Source of the DNA: Polymorphum gilvum SL003B-26A1
Lineage (GTDB): Bacteria > Pseudomonadota > Alphaproteobacteria > Rhizobiales > Stappiaceae
NCBI RefSeq assembly: GCF_000192745.1
Contig: NC_015259.1
Coordinates: 4,231,001-4,295,000, forward strand
Reading direction: 5' to 3'
DNA length: 64,000 bases
Positions 9,471-17,962 of the stretch are shown here, in pieces (the first letter of the stretch is position 1; each line of letters begins with the position of its first letter). The notes beneath the pieces are model-generated. The model was not told where the DNA came from. It did not search any database and worked only from the letters and a program-made list of their open reading frames with translations. The position numbers and the translations under genes are program-made.

Positions 9471-9694
9471 GCCTAGTCTTCCCTGCTATGTCCGGGCACG
9501 CTTAAAACTCCTGCGTGCCGCCTTATCCAGAGAACTTACTAGGTCATTTTGAATAAATTCCCCTTAAGGTGCAGGGTAAATTTTCAAATAACAATAAATT
9601 TCAATTTTTTAACATGAACGACTCCTGAAAGAATTGTCAAAATATCTATAGGTCATATCAAGGGATTATTCAGCATTCCATTCACCTCGCAAGG
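9471..9694. promoter_or_regulatory. AT-rich leader of the carrier-protein operon
   Basis: About 190 bp, far more AT-rich than the flanking genes, lie between the carrier protein and the cytochrome b561 stop. It contains a TTGACA on the minus strand (9635-9640) but no good -10 at the right distance, and A/T tracts at 9540-9612 that could act as UP elements. No reading frame is credible. The operon promoter almost certainly lies here; the exact start cannot be placed. Confidence 0.4.
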
Positions 9695-10225
9695 TCAAAG
9701 CATCCGGGACATAACGCCGTCCCGTTTGACGGCCCCATGATAGACCGCGGCTGCGAAATGGACGATGATCGCCGCTGTGAACAGGATCCCAAGCGCCATG
9801 TGGGCGGCAAAAAGGCTTTCCGACAGGGGCCGGTCCTGGGCGATCAGCGGCGGCAGCGTGAAGAGGCCGAAAACCGGAATCGGCGCACCATAGGCCGAAG
9901 TGGCGATCCAGCCGAGCAGCGGATTGAATATCAGGATCAGATACAGGGCGCCATGAACAGCGGCGGCGGCCAGGCGTTGGACGGCGGGAACGCTCGGCGG
10001 AAGCGGCGCGGGCCGACGGGTCAAGCGCCAGACCAAGCGAAGCAGGGTCAAAACCAGAAGCAACACACCAACCGAGCGGTGAAAATCGAACAAGGTGTTC
10101 TGCAACGATCCCGGCCCGATGCGGGTCATCGCGATGCCGGCCGGCACCATGGCCAAGACAAGCACCACGGTAACCCAATGGAACAGCCGGGCAACGGCAT
10201 CATAACGAAATGCGGATGCAACCAT
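9695..10225 (-). CDS. Cytochrome b561 family protein
   Basis: 176 residues from ATG 10225 (SD-like GGGAGAAGAG upstream). Four hydrophobic helices (about 13-33, 45-65, 88-108, 138-162) and His residues at 16, 49, 142 and 156 arranged as in bacterial CybB, where they ligate two b hemes. Such proteins pass electrons from quinol in the inner membrane, in CybB to superoxide. It is monocistronic as far as can be seen, divergent from the RibD-C gene with a 209-bp palindrome-rich spacer, and converges on nothing. The redox partner is unknown. Confidence 0.85.
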   Translation of the reverse strand: MVASAFRYDAVARLFHWVTVVLVLAMVPAGIAMTRIGPGSLQNTLFDFHRSVGVLLLVLTLLRLVWRLTRRPAPLPPSVPAVQRLAAAAVHGALYLILIFNPLLGWIATSAYGAPIPVFGLFTLPPLIAQDRPLSESLFAAHMALGILFTAAIIVHFAAAVYHGAVKRDGVMSRML

Positions 10226-10434
10226 CTGGCTCTTCTCCCGTTTTCTTAACCGTATCACAGCCGCTGCGGCCTGCCGTACGTGACGCAGTCCTGTCACGCG
10301 GTCGTGAGCGGTTTTGACGATGCCGGCATCGGAGCGGCATCGACTTCACACGGCGGGTGACCTATGTCGAAGGCGTGGCCTGACGCAGAGCAGCCGCGTA
10401 GAGCCGCAATCCGTTCTGCAGGAGTCACGGACCG
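10226..10434. promoter_or_regulatory. Divergent promoter region with two inverted repeats
   Basis: Between the b561 and RibD-C genes. CGTGAC-8 nt-GTCACG occupies 10279-10298, and a perfect 14-bp palindrome CGATGCCGGCATCG occupies 10318-10331. Either could be an operator for the divergent pair. No RFN-type (FMN) riboswitch pattern was recognised despite the RibD-like neighbour. Confidence 0.35.
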
Positions 10435-11223
10435 GTGACCATCGCCCTCACGCCCGACCCGAGACATCCGGACGCCTTGCCGGAAACGGGCGACGGCTGG
10501 GCACAGGTGCTGGCGATGCGAAACGGCAATCGCAGCAATCTGCCGCTTCGGTGGACGTCGCTCTTTTCCCCCTTCTTCTCGCCCGGCTCAGCCACCTTCG
10601 TCGTCGGACAACTCGGCCAGTCGCTCGATGGGCGGATCGCGACAGTCAACGGCCAGTCGAAATACATCAACGGTCCGGGTTGTCTGTCCCACCTGCACCG
10701 GCTGCGGGCAGTCTGCGACGCCGTGGTGATCGGGGCAGGGACAGCGATCGCGGACGATCCCCAGCTTACCGTGAGACTTGTCGACGGCCCGCATCCCGCG
10801 CGCGTCCTGATCGATCCGCGCGGCCGCCTGCCGGCGACGTTGAAGGCATTGCGCGATGACGGTACGAGACGGTTCGTGGTGACGCTCGAGGGAACGAGGC
10901 TGAACGTCCCCGAGTCCGTCGAGATCATCCGTCTGGCCGGAGATCGTGACGGCCACCTTGCCCCGCGCGCCATCGTGGAGGCGCTCGCAAGCCATGGCTT
11001 TCGACGCCTTCTCGTCGAGGGCGGAAGCTGGACGATCTCCCGTTTCCTGAGCTCCGGCTGCCTCGACCGACTGCACCTGCTGATCGCCCCGATGATTATC
11101 GGAGCCGGCCAGCCGGGCCTGGAGCTGAACCCGATCGAGTGCCTCAGTCAGGCCCTGCGGCCGACGATGACGGCCCATCGGTTGGGTGACGAGGTGCTGC
11201 TCGACTGCGACCTGCGCGGCTGA
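10435..11223 (+). CDS. RibD C-terminal (pyrimidine reductase/DHFR-fold) protein
   Basis: 262 residues from a GTG with GGAG 10 nt upstream. After a roughly 50-residue unassigned N-terminal part, the RibD-C signatures appear: GQSLDGRIA (61-69), RAVCDAVVIGAGTAIADDPQLTVR (about 91-114, the NADPH/substrate core) and LLVEGG near residue 200. The deaminase domain of bifunctional RibD is absent. The classic reaction is NADPH reduction of 5-amino-6-ribosylaminouracil phosphate. Orphan RibD-C proteins also act on other pyrimidine or pterin ketones. It converges on a cluster with a T-fold protein, so a pterin- or flavin-like substrate outside riboflavin synthesis is plausible. Confidence 0.8.
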   Translation: MTIALTPDPRHPDALPETGDGWAQVLAMRNGNRSNLPLRWTSLFSPFFSPGSATFVVGQLGQSLDGRIATVNGQSKYINGPGCLSHLHRLRAVCDAVVIGAGTAIADDPQLTVRLVDGPHPARVLIDPRGRLPATLKALRDDGTRRFVVTLEGTRLNVPESVEIIRLAGDRDGHLAPRAIVEALASHGFRRLLVEGGSWTISRFLSSGCLDRLHLLIAPMIIGAGQPGLELNPIECLSQALRPTMTAHRLGDEVLLDCDLRG

Positions 11224-11242
11224 CAGCTTCAGCGTATCCGCT

Positions 11243-12061
11243 TCAGACCGGCACGGCCGCCAGGTCTATGTGGCCAACGCAGATCGTGGACCGACCGCGT
11301 CCGATTGCATCGAGGCGGAACGCCAGCCAATCGTCCAGGGCAGCCGCGTCCAGTTCCACCTTCGACATCATCTCCCGCGCTGCCGCGAACCAGCCCCGCA
11401 CCAGCTGATCCTGGAAGGCATGTTCCTCGGGTCCGATCAGCCAGTCGGATGGTCCGGTGCGGACCGTGAATCCCCGCGCGGCCAGGATCCCGGAGCAGGT
11501 GCCGGCAGCGTCCCGACCGAGAGCCGGTCCGAAGCCCTTGTTCCCCTTCTGATGGGCGTTGACCGCCCGCCGGACCGGCTCGTCGACCGGATGCGCCGGC
11601 GTGCAAGCGACACGGCCGTCATAGGTCAGGCTGGCCAGGACCGGCACATGTGCGGCGGCGAGACGGTCGGCAAGCGTATCCAGGAAACGCCTGGAGACGA
11701 GGTCGAGGAACGCGGAGGTCGTCACGCCGTGAAAGCCGTCGAACTCCAGTCGCGCGAGGTCCGCCGACAGGTCGATCCGTCGCTCCTCGACAGTCACGCT
11801 GGCCGGCATCGTCGCATCGGCGTTCCGACGGGCCTCGGCTAAAAGCGTCGGATCATCATCCGTCAGCACCCACACCTGCGGCCGAGGCAAGCGTTCGGTC
11901 AGAGCCCTCACGGTCGCCCCCGTTCCGCTGGCGAGATCGACAAGGCGAACCGGCCCGTCTTGGGGAAGCGCAGCGATGAAGGCCGCCTCTATATCGAGAT
12001 TTCGTGCCGCGCGGTCGGCCGGCTCGCGCAAGGCGAGCCATTCGGCAGAAAATCCCGTCAT
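11243..12061 (-). CDS. Class I SAM-dependent methyltransferase
   Basis: 272 residues. The SAM-binding motif I reads LVDLASGTGATVR (40-52), followed by an acidic end of strand 2 (LTDDDP). No membrane segment. Its ATG overlaps the stop of the glycosyltransferase gene (ATGA), so it is the last gene of a four-gene operon. Its 3' end lies 19 bp from the convergent RibD-C gene. Substrate unknown; the context suggests methylation of the glycosylated product made by the cluster. Confidence 0.85.
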   Translation of the reverse strand: MTGFSAEWLALREPADRAARNLDIEAAFIAALPQDGPVRLVDLASGTGATVRALTERLPRPQVWVLTDDDPTLLAEARRNADATMPASVTVEERRIDLSADLARLEFDGFHGVTTSAFLDLVSRRFLDTLADRLAAAHVPVLASLTYDGRVACTPAHPVDEPVRRAVNAHQKGNKGFGPALGRDAAGTCSGILAARGFTVRTGPSDWLIGPEEHAFQDQLVRGWFAAAREMMSKVELDAAALDDWLAFRLDAIGRGRSTICVGHIDLAAVPV

Positions 12062-13110
12062 CGTGCTTCCTCCAGACAGGCCGCGAACCGGGCTGCGGCT
12101 TCATCCCATCGCGGCAGCGCACCAGCAGCCTGCCACGCTGCATCCCCCACTCGCACCCGCTCCGAACCCGATGCGATCAAGCGTTGCAGCGCCTCTGCGA
12201 GGCTGGCACTGTCCTCCGGTTCGACATAGATCGCCCCTGCGCGCGACAGCGTGGCGCGCACCGCCTCGCCGCCGCTGCCGATTACCGGCAGTCCGTGAGC
12301 CAAGGCCTCCGCAAAGGCCATTCCGTAGCCCTCGTAGCGGCTGGCGAGCACGAAGATATCGGCCCGTTCGTAGCAGGCGGCCAACCGGCCGGGTGGCAGC
12401 GCGCCGAAAAAGCGGATCCGGTCGGCGAGCCCGCTGCGGACAAGACGCGCCTCCAGTTCGGCACAGCATGCCGGATCGCGGCGCTCCCCTACGATGTCGA
12501 GGCGCCAGTCCAGGCCGGCCATCGAGGCGAGCGCCTCGAACAGCACGTCGTAGCCCTTGCGCGGCACGACCGACCCAACGCTGAGCAGACGGACGTCGGG
12601 GCCGCCGCTGCCCTGCGCCCGTCTGGCCCTCGGCGTCCCCGGTTCGACGATACGGATTCGGTCGGCGGCGAGTCCGAACAGCGCGCCGACCCGTTGCGCG
12701 GTCGCCGCGCTGGTCACGATCACCTGCCGGACCTCACGCAGCGCGGCGCGCTCCGTGCGATGCAATTCCTCGGCCTCGTCTCGGGCCAGTCCTTGCTCGA
12801 GGCACAACGGATGATGGACCAGGGCCACGAGATTCAGCTTGCGCGCCAGGCGCTCGACCGCATCGGGAAGCGCTCCACAGGCAAGACCGTCGATCACGAC
12901 CGTGGTGCCCGGCTCGAGCGCGCCAAGACGCCCCTCCGCGTGGCCGGAGACCGATTCCGGCGGGAAGGGGAAGCCGTCGCCGAGACCAACGAGGTCGACC
13001 GACCAGTCCAACGCGCGAAGGCCCTGGATGATCCGGCGATCGTATTCGTAGCCGCCGGTCGGGCGGGAGAGGTCGCCCGGGACGGCGAAGGCGACGCGCC
13101 GCTCAGTCAA
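12058..13110 (-). CDS. Family 4 glycosyltransferase
   Basis: 350 residues if started at TTG 13110, which overlaps the T-fold gene stop (TTGACTGA) and has GAGG 7-8 nt upstream; no ATG is available without intruding deeply into the previous gene. GT-B fold: N-terminal acceptor domain with SRPTGGYEYD, C-terminal nucleotide-sugar domain with VGSVVPRKGYD and the retaining E-x7-E motif (E260 and E268 in EGYGMAFAE). The enzyme would move a sugar from a nucleotide donor to an acceptor in the cytoplasm. Its neighbours suggest a small aromatic or pterin-like acceptor rather than a lipid-linked glycan. Confidence 0.85.
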   Translation of the reverse strand: MTERRVAFAVPGDLSRPTGGYEYDRRIIQGLRALDWSVDLVGLGDGFPFPPESVSGHAEGRLGALEPGTTVVIDGLACGALPDAVERLARKLNLVALVHHPLCLEQGLARDEAEELHRTERAALREVRQVIVTSAATAQRVGALFGLAADRIRIVEPGTPRARRAQGSGGPDVRLLSVGSVVPRKGYDVLFEALASMAGLDWRLDIVGERRDPACCAELEARLVRSGLADRIRFFGALPPGRLAACYERADIFVLASRYEGYGMAFAEALAHGLPVIGSGGEAVRATLSRAGAIYVEPEDSASLAEALQRLIASGSERVRVGDAAWQAAGALPRWDEAAARFAACLEEAR

Positions 13111-13504
13111 CCGGAGCCTCGTACCAGGCGCGGGCGACGTGGGATTCCGAGATCGTGACCCGGATGGCGTCGATTTCCGCAGCCGGCCGACCGAGGCTTC
13201 CGGATCGCGCAGCGGCGGACAGGTGATCATGGATATACCTGGTCAGGTATTCGGTGGTCGTGTTGACGCCGGCGAACTGCGGCAATTCGTCGAGATTGCG
13301 GTAGTTGAGCGGCCCGAGCACCTCCTTGAGCACCTCATGCGCGCGGCCGATGTCGATCACGACTCCGTTGGCGTCGAGCGTCCGGCTCAGGAACGCGGCA
13401 TCGATGACGAAGGTCGCCCCATGCAGGGCCTGGGCCGGACCGAACAGCTCGCCCCTGAACGAATGGGCGATCATCACATGGTCCCGGACTTCAACGGCAA
13501 ACAT
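13103..13504 (-). CDS. Divergent 6-pyruvoyl-tetrahydropterin synthase/QueD-like T-fold protein
   Basis: 133 residues with the T-fold order of PTPS/QueD: His14 (AHSF), His28 (ALHGATF), the VIDIGR strand (about 49-54), LNYRNLDE and the terminal SESHVARAWYE. Several catalytic features are altered: the HGH zinc pair reads HGA, the catalytic Cys before it is missing, and the LDH..LN segment reads LNYRNLD. Canonical PTPS, QueD or PtpS-III activity is therefore unlikely without change. It lies 15 nt downstream of the dehydrogenase and overlaps the glycosyltransferase start. The conserved pocket Glu near the end (E126) remains, so binding of a pterin- or purine-like ligand is possible. Confidence 0.75.
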   Translation of the reverse strand: MFAVEVRDHVMIAHSFRGELFGPAQALHGATFVIDAAFLSRTLDANGVVIDIGRAHEVLKEVLGPLNYRNLDELPQFAGVNTTTEYLTRYIHDHLSAAARSGSLGRPAAEIDAIRVTISESHVARAWYEAPVD

Positions 13505-13519
13505 GAACGGACAAGCTCC

Positions 13520-14545
13520 TTACCTCTGGGGCGGATAGGCGACGACCGGAGCAAGCGCCTCCGGGCAATCGGCGAGGATCTTCGGCAGGAGGGCGGGCAG
13601 ATCGGCGAAGCCGACGATGGGCGTCAGCAACGTGTCGAACCTCGCATCGGCAAGCAGCGAAAGGGCGACCTCAAGGCGCCGGCGATGGGTCCAGCGGGCG
13701 CGACGTGCGGCCGGAATGCTGCCGACCTGGGTCGAGCGCAGCACCAGACGGCGGCTGTGGAATTCGGCACCGAGCGGCACGGGTACCGGCCGGGTGCCGT
13801 ACCAACTCATCTCCAGCACGGTCGCCTCATCGCCGGCAAGGCGCAGGGCGGTCGCGAGGCCCTCCGCGCTGGCGCTGGCATGGACGACGAGATCCTGATC
13901 CTGCGGCGCATCCTCTGGCCGCGAAAAGGCCAGCCCCAGTTTGGCACAGACGCATGCCCGGGCTGGGTTGATGTCCACCACAACAACCCGGGTCGCAGGG
14001 ATCTGCGCCGCGAGCCAGGCGGTAAGCAGGCCGAGCACCCCTGCACCGACCACGCAGATGTGATCCCCGGGCGACGGCTGTGCGTCCCACAGGGCGTTGA
14101 GCGCCGTTTCCATATTGGCCGCCAGCACCGCCCGACCCGGCGGCACACCGTCGGGCACCGGCACCGCAGAGCTTTCGGGAATGTCGAACAGAGTCTGGTG
14201 CGGATGGAGAGAGAAAACCAGCTTTCCCACGAGGGCTTCGGATCCGTTCTCCACGAGACCCACGCTGGCATAACCGTATTTGACCGGAAACGGGAAAACG
14301 CCGGACTGGTGGGGCGCGCGCATGCGCGTCCACTCGCTTTGCGGCACGGCACCCGACATGACCAGACGTTCGGTGCCTCGGCTGATGCCGCTGGCAAGCG
14401 CACGCACCCGGCACAGGCCGGATGCAAGGGGCGGCAGGATCTCGGGAACGATGGCGCAGCGGTCCTGCCCGACATACCAGAGTGCGGATGCCACCGTTTC
14501 CTCTGTCGCCTGCGTCGCGGAGTGCGCACCTTCTTGTGATGGCAT
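13520..14545 (-). CDS. Medium-chain (zinc-type) dehydrogenase, BchC-like
   Basis: 341 residues from ATG 14545 (AGAGG 6 nt upstream). The GroES-like half carries SGISRGTERLV in place of the catalytic zinc Cys motif, as in the bacteriochlorophyllide dehydrogenase BchC group; the Rossmann half has GAGVLGLL (glycine loop) and VVVDINP (NAD-type acidic end). It probably oxidises an alcohol or reduces a ketone without a catalytic zinc of the ADH kind. It heads the four-gene leftward operon and is divergent from opgH across about 66 bp. Confidence 0.8.
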   Translation of the reverse strand: MPSQEGAHSATQATEETVASALWYVGQDRCAIVPEILPPLASGLCRVRALASGISRGTERLVMSGAVPQSEWTRMRAPHQSGVFPFPVKYGYASVGLVENGSEALVGKLVFSLHPHQTLFDIPESSAVPVPDGVPPGRAVLAANMETALNALWDAQPSPGDHICVVGAGVLGLLTAWLAAQIPATRVVVVDINPARACVCAKLGLAFSRPEDAPQDQDLVVHASASAEGLATALRLAGDEATVLEMSWYGTRPVPVPLGAEFHSRRLVLRSTQVGSIPAARRARWTHRRRLEVALSLLADARFDTLLTPIVGFADLPALLPKILADCPEALAPVVAYPPQR

Positions 14546-14611
14546 TGGACCTCTTCGCCCTTGAACTGATCGCCCATCCTGTTCGTACTGCCCCCTTGAA
14601 TAGGACAGTTC

Positions 14612-16489
14612 ATGCAATTGGGAAGTCAATTCGTGTTAGGCAGACCTCAGATCGATCCGGCAGTGCGGCAACCCTCGCCGATTGTGATGACCTGGCGCCG
14701 GGTTCTTTTCGCGGCCCTGTGCCTGGCGAGCGTCTTCGGCCTCGCCACCTTGATGGTGCTGACCCTTGCGCCGGGCGGCTACGGCCTGCTCGACCTGGCG
14801 GTGCTGGCCTGTTTCGCCGTGACGCTGCCGTGGACCGTGATCGGCTTCTGGAATGCGGTCATCGGGCTGCTGGTCATGCGGCTTGCCCGCGATCCCGTGC
14901 ATGCCGTCTGCCCGCTCGCCGCACCCGATCCGGACCGCCCGCTTGCCTGCCGGACCGCCGTCTTGTCCTGCATCCGCAACGAGGACGTCACCCGAGTCGA
15001 AACCAACCTGAATGCCATGATCGCCGCCCTGGTGCGCAGCGGACACGGCCGCGCTTTCTCGATCTATATTCTGAGTGACAGCGACGACGAAGCGATCACC
15101 GCGCAGGAGGAAGCCAGCGCAATGCGGCTGGCGGAAAGATGGCATGCGCACATGCCCGTGACCTACCGTCGCCGGGACGGCAACCTCGGCTTCAAGGCGG
15201 GCAACATCGAGGACTTCTGCGACCGCTGGGGCGCCGAGCACGACTTCGCGCTGGTCCTCGATGCCGACAGCTACCTGTCGGCGGACACCATCCTCGATCT
15301 GGTTCGGCACATGGAGGTCAACCCGCGCCTCGGCATCCTGCAAACTCTGGTGGTCGGCCTGCCGACACCGAGCGCCTTCGCGCGGGTGTTCCAGTTCGGC
15401 ATGCGCCTCGGGATGCGCTCCTACACGCTCGGCAGCGCCTGGTGGCAGGGCGACTGCGGGCCCTACTGGGGTCACAATGCGATCCTGCGCCTGCGGCCGT
15501 TCATGGACCACTGCCGGCTGCCGCGGCTGGCCGGGGCCGGACCGCTGGCGGGCTGGGTCCTGTCGCACGATCAGGTCGAGGCCACACTGATGCGCCGCGC
15601 GGGCTACGAAGTCCGCGTGCTGCCGTGCGAGGGCGGCAGCTTCGAGGAGAACCCACCGCATCTGCTCGAATTCATCCGCCGCGACCTGCGCTGGTGCCAG
15701 GGCAACCTGCAATATGTCCGCCTGCTCGGCCTGCCCGGCCTGCAACCGGTCAGTCGGGCCCAACTCGTCCTTGCGATCCTGATGTTCCTCGGCTCGCCAG
15801 CCTGGATCGGTTTCATGATCAGCGCCGCACTGCTCGGCCTGACCGCCGAGCCGCACCAGGCGCCGTTCCGGGCCGATACCGGCTATGCCCTGTTCATCGC
15901 CATCCTGACGATGGTCTTCGCGCCCAAACTCGCCACCGTAGCGGACATTCTCGCCAGGGCGGATCTGCGCCGGGCCTTCGGCGGCGCGCCGCGCATTCTC
16001 GTCGGCACGGCAACGGAGATCCTCTACTCGGCGATGCTGGCACCGGTGATGGCGATCGCCCACAGCCTGTTCATGGGTGGCCTCGTCTTCGGCAAGGCTG
16101 TCGGCTGGGGGGCTCAGGGGCGTGCTCTCGCTCGCCTGCCGGTGACGCTGGCCGCCCGCAAGCTGTGGCCGCAAACCCTGTTCGGTGTGCTGGCGACGGC
16201 ATGGATCTCGGCCCAACCGCTGGATCAGGTCTGGCCGTTGCTGCCGATCGGCCTCGGCCCGCTGCTCGCCATTCCCTTTGCGGTTGCCTTGTCCTCACCG
16301 GCCGTCGGCCGGCTGGCGATCGGCGCGACTCTCTGGCGTATTCCCGAGGAAACCGACCCTCCTGCCGCACTGACACCGCTTCAGCTTCCGGCGCTGAGCG
16401 GTACAGGACAAACCCCACGGTCGATCCCTATCTTCGACTTGCCGGCCGAGCCAGCCCCTGTCAGGGCGCCGATCGATCCAGGCCCGTAG
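14612..16489 (+). CDS. opgH: Glucan biosynthesis glucosyltransferase H
   Basis: 625 residues from ATG 14612 (AGGA SD). Multi-pass inner-membrane GT2 enzyme: two helices near residues 28-85, a cytoplasmic catalytic domain with the DxD-type DADS (D217, D219), QGDCGPYWGHN, and the acceptor motif RDLRWCQGN (W361, Q363), then several C-terminal helices. This is the OpgH/MdoH pattern, which makes the linear beta-glucan backbone of osmoregulated periplasmic glucans from UDP-glucose. It is shorter than the enterobacterial protein (about 850), as in other alphaproteobacteria, and the usual opgG partner is not adjacent. The C-terminal Pro-rich tail is unassigned. Confidence 0.88.
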   Translation: MQLGSQFVLGRPQIDPAVRQPSPIVMTWRRVLFAALCLASVFGLATLMVLTLAPGGYGLLDLAVLACFAVTLPWTVIGFWNAVIGLLVMRLARDPVHAVCPLAAPDPDRPLACRTAVLSCIRNEDVTRVETNLNAMIAALVRSGHGRAFSIYILSDSDDEAITAQEEASAMRLAERWHAHMPVTYRRRDGNLGFKAGNIEDFCDRWGAEHDFALVLDADSYLSADTILDLVRHMEVNPRLGILQTLVVGLPTPSAFARVFQFGMRLGMRSYTLGSAWWQGDCGPYWGHNAILRLRPFMDHCRLPRLAGAGPLAGWVLSHDQVEATLMRRAGYEVRVLPCEGGSFEENPPHLLEFIRRDLRWCQGNLQYVRLLGLPGLQPVSRAQLVLAILMFLGSPAWIGFMISAALLGLTAEPHQAPFRADTGYALFIAILTMVFAPKLATVADILARADLRRAFGGAPRILVGTATEILYSAMLAPVMAIAHSLFMGGLVFGKAVGWGAQGRALARLPVTLAARKLWPQTLFGVLATAWISAQPLDQVWPLLPIGLGPLLAIPFAVALSSPAVGRLAIGATLWRIPEETDPPAALTPLQLPALSGTGQTPRSIPIFDLPAEPAPVRAPIDPGP

Positions 16490-16513
16490 ACCAAGCCAGC
16501 CCCAAAAGACGAA

Positions 16514-16531
16514 ACCGGCCAAATGGCCGGT
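16514..16531. terminator. Hairpin between convergent opgH and ptsN
   Basis: Perfect 7-bp stem ACCGGCC/GGCCGGT with an AAAT loop, between two convergent stops. There is no U-tract on either side, so intrinsic termination would be weak. Confidence 0.4.
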
Positions 16532-16557
16532 CCGTGTGAACAGTTCGTGTGCCGGGG

Positions 16558-17025
16558 TCAGGCCGCGTTGGACGACGCCAACGGCTGGGTCAGCAGTGCG
16601 TAGATCGTCTCGGCGTCCGCGGCACTGCGCAGATTGGCGGCGATCTTGGGATCTCGCAACTGCCTGGCGATCCGGGCAAGTGCCTTGAGATGGTCGGCTC
16701 CGGCTCCTTCGGGGGCCAACAGCAGGAAAACGAGGTCGACCGGCTGATCGTCCAGCGCATCGAAGTCGATCGGCTTCTCCATCCGCGCAAACAGGCCGAC
16801 AAGCCTGGTCAGCTTGGTCAGCTTGCCGTGCGGAATGGCCACGCCATGGCCGACACCGGTCGAGCCGAGACGTTCGCGCTGCAGCAGCGTGTCGAAAATC
16901 TCGCGTTCCGTCAGCCCCGTCAGTTCGGCGGCCTTCCCCGCGAGTTCCTGGATCGCCTGCTTCTTGCTGTTCGCCCGCAAGCTTACGACCACGGCGTCTT
17001 GGGTTATCAGATCGCTCAGATCCAT
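16558..17025 (-). CDS. ptsN: PTS IIA-Ntr protein
   Basis: 155 residues from ATG 17025 (ACAGGA just upstream). A single EIIA domain of the fructose/mannitol type with the phosphoacceptor His66 in VAIPHGK. In the nitrogen PTS it takes phosphate from NPr (PtsO) and signals carbon/nitrogen and potassium status to other proteins. It lies downstream of hpf and rpoN, the standard proteobacterial order, with a 76-bp gap to hpf. Confidence 0.93.
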   Translation of the reverse strand: MDLSDLITQDAVVVSLRANSKKQAIQELAGKAAELTGLTEREIFDTLLQRERLGSTGVGHGVAIPHGKLTKLTRLVGLFARMEKPIDFDALDDQPVDLVFLLLAPEGAGADHLKALARIARQLRDPKIAANLRSAADAETIYALLTQPLASSNAA

Positions 17026-17101
17026 TTTCCTGTCCGTATGATCCTGCACGCAGGCCCCGGATGTCCGTCCGGGGCCGCGATGAGTTCAGGGGAAAGCCGG
17101 A

Positions 17102-17689
17102 TTACTGCTTGGCCTGCTGCCCGACGAGCGCCGGATCGACCCAGCCTATGTTGCCGTCCGCGCGCCGGTAGACAACGTTGACCCCTCCGTTCGCCGCGTT
17201 CTTGAAAACAACCACCGGCGCCTCGGAAAGATCCAGCTCCATCACGGCCATACCGACCGTCAGCGTCTTGATCCTGGCGGACGTCTCCGCAATCACCAGC
17301 GGATTGAAATCCGCCGGCACTTCCTCTTCCTCCTCCGGAGAGGCGAGAATGTAGGACGCGGCCTCGAAGCTTTCGCGGCTCGACCCGTTGGTTCCGTGAT
17401 GGGCCTTCAGCTTGCGCTTGTAGCGGCGAAGGCGCTTCTCGATACGGTCCGCCGCGCGGTCGAAGCTGTTGCGCGGATCATGATCCTCGCCGGACACCTG
17501 CAGGACGATACCGGTATCCAGATGCAGGCCGCATTCGGTCTTGAACCCGGCTCCCTCGCGGCTCAGCGTCACGTGGCCGTTGTATCCGCCGTCGAAGTAT
17601 TTCGACAGGGCATCGGCAATCCGGTCGTTGACGTGGTCGCGCAGCGCATCACCCACGTCGACGTTTTTTCCCGAAATCCGCAATGTCAT
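17102..17689 (-). CDS. hpf: Ribosome hibernation promoting factor, long form
   Basis: 195 residues from ATG 17689, preceded by AAGAGG. The N-terminal RaiA/HPF domain (about 1-105: MTLRISGKNVDVGDALRDHV start, basic RRYKRKLK helix end) binds the 30S decoding groove; after an acidic linker (EEEEE around 128) a C-terminal domain (about 140-190) drives 100S dimer formation in the long form. It sits between rpoN and ptsN on the same strand. The 273-bp gap behind rpoN suggests its own promoter. Confidence 0.93.
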   Translation of the reverse strand: MTLRISGKNVDVGDALRDHVNDRIADALSKYFDGGYNGHVTLSREGAGFKTECGLHLDTGIVLQVSGEDHDPRNSFDRAADRIEKRLRRYKRKLKAHHGTNGSSRESFEAASYILASPEEEEEVPADFNPLVIAETSARIKTLTVGMAVMELDLSEAPVVVFKNAANGGVNVVYRRADGNIGWVDPALVGQQAKQ

Positions 17690-17962
17690 GAGGACCTCTT
17701 CTTGTTTTCTGGACCGACAGGTTGCCGGCATAACCGGCGTGCGGAACGCAAGGCGCTCCGATATTCGCAGCATGGACCACTCGGCGCTCCGGCGCCATAC
17801 CCCAGGTCATCGGTCTCGCGGGCGGTGCTATAAGCGCCGACGTCCGCGAAGTCAATTGCACGGCTCCGCAGAAGGGCCGAGATGCGAACGGGCGAGCCCC
17901 GCGTCCACAGGCCATCCCATGGGTTTTGCTGCCTTTTCAGGCCTGCCCGTAGAAACGGCCGG
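17690..17962. promoter_or_regulatory. Intergenic region rpoN-hpf
   Basis: 273 bp after the rpoN stop and before hpf. No credible gene. It must hold the hpf promoter if hpf is transcribed apart from rpoN; no clear -35/-10 or sigma-54 motif was found by eye. Confidence 0.3.

Noticed and set aside
10226-10434. FMN riboswitch upstream of the RibD-C gene
   Set aside because: The conserved RFN-element segments were not found; only two simple palindromes are present.
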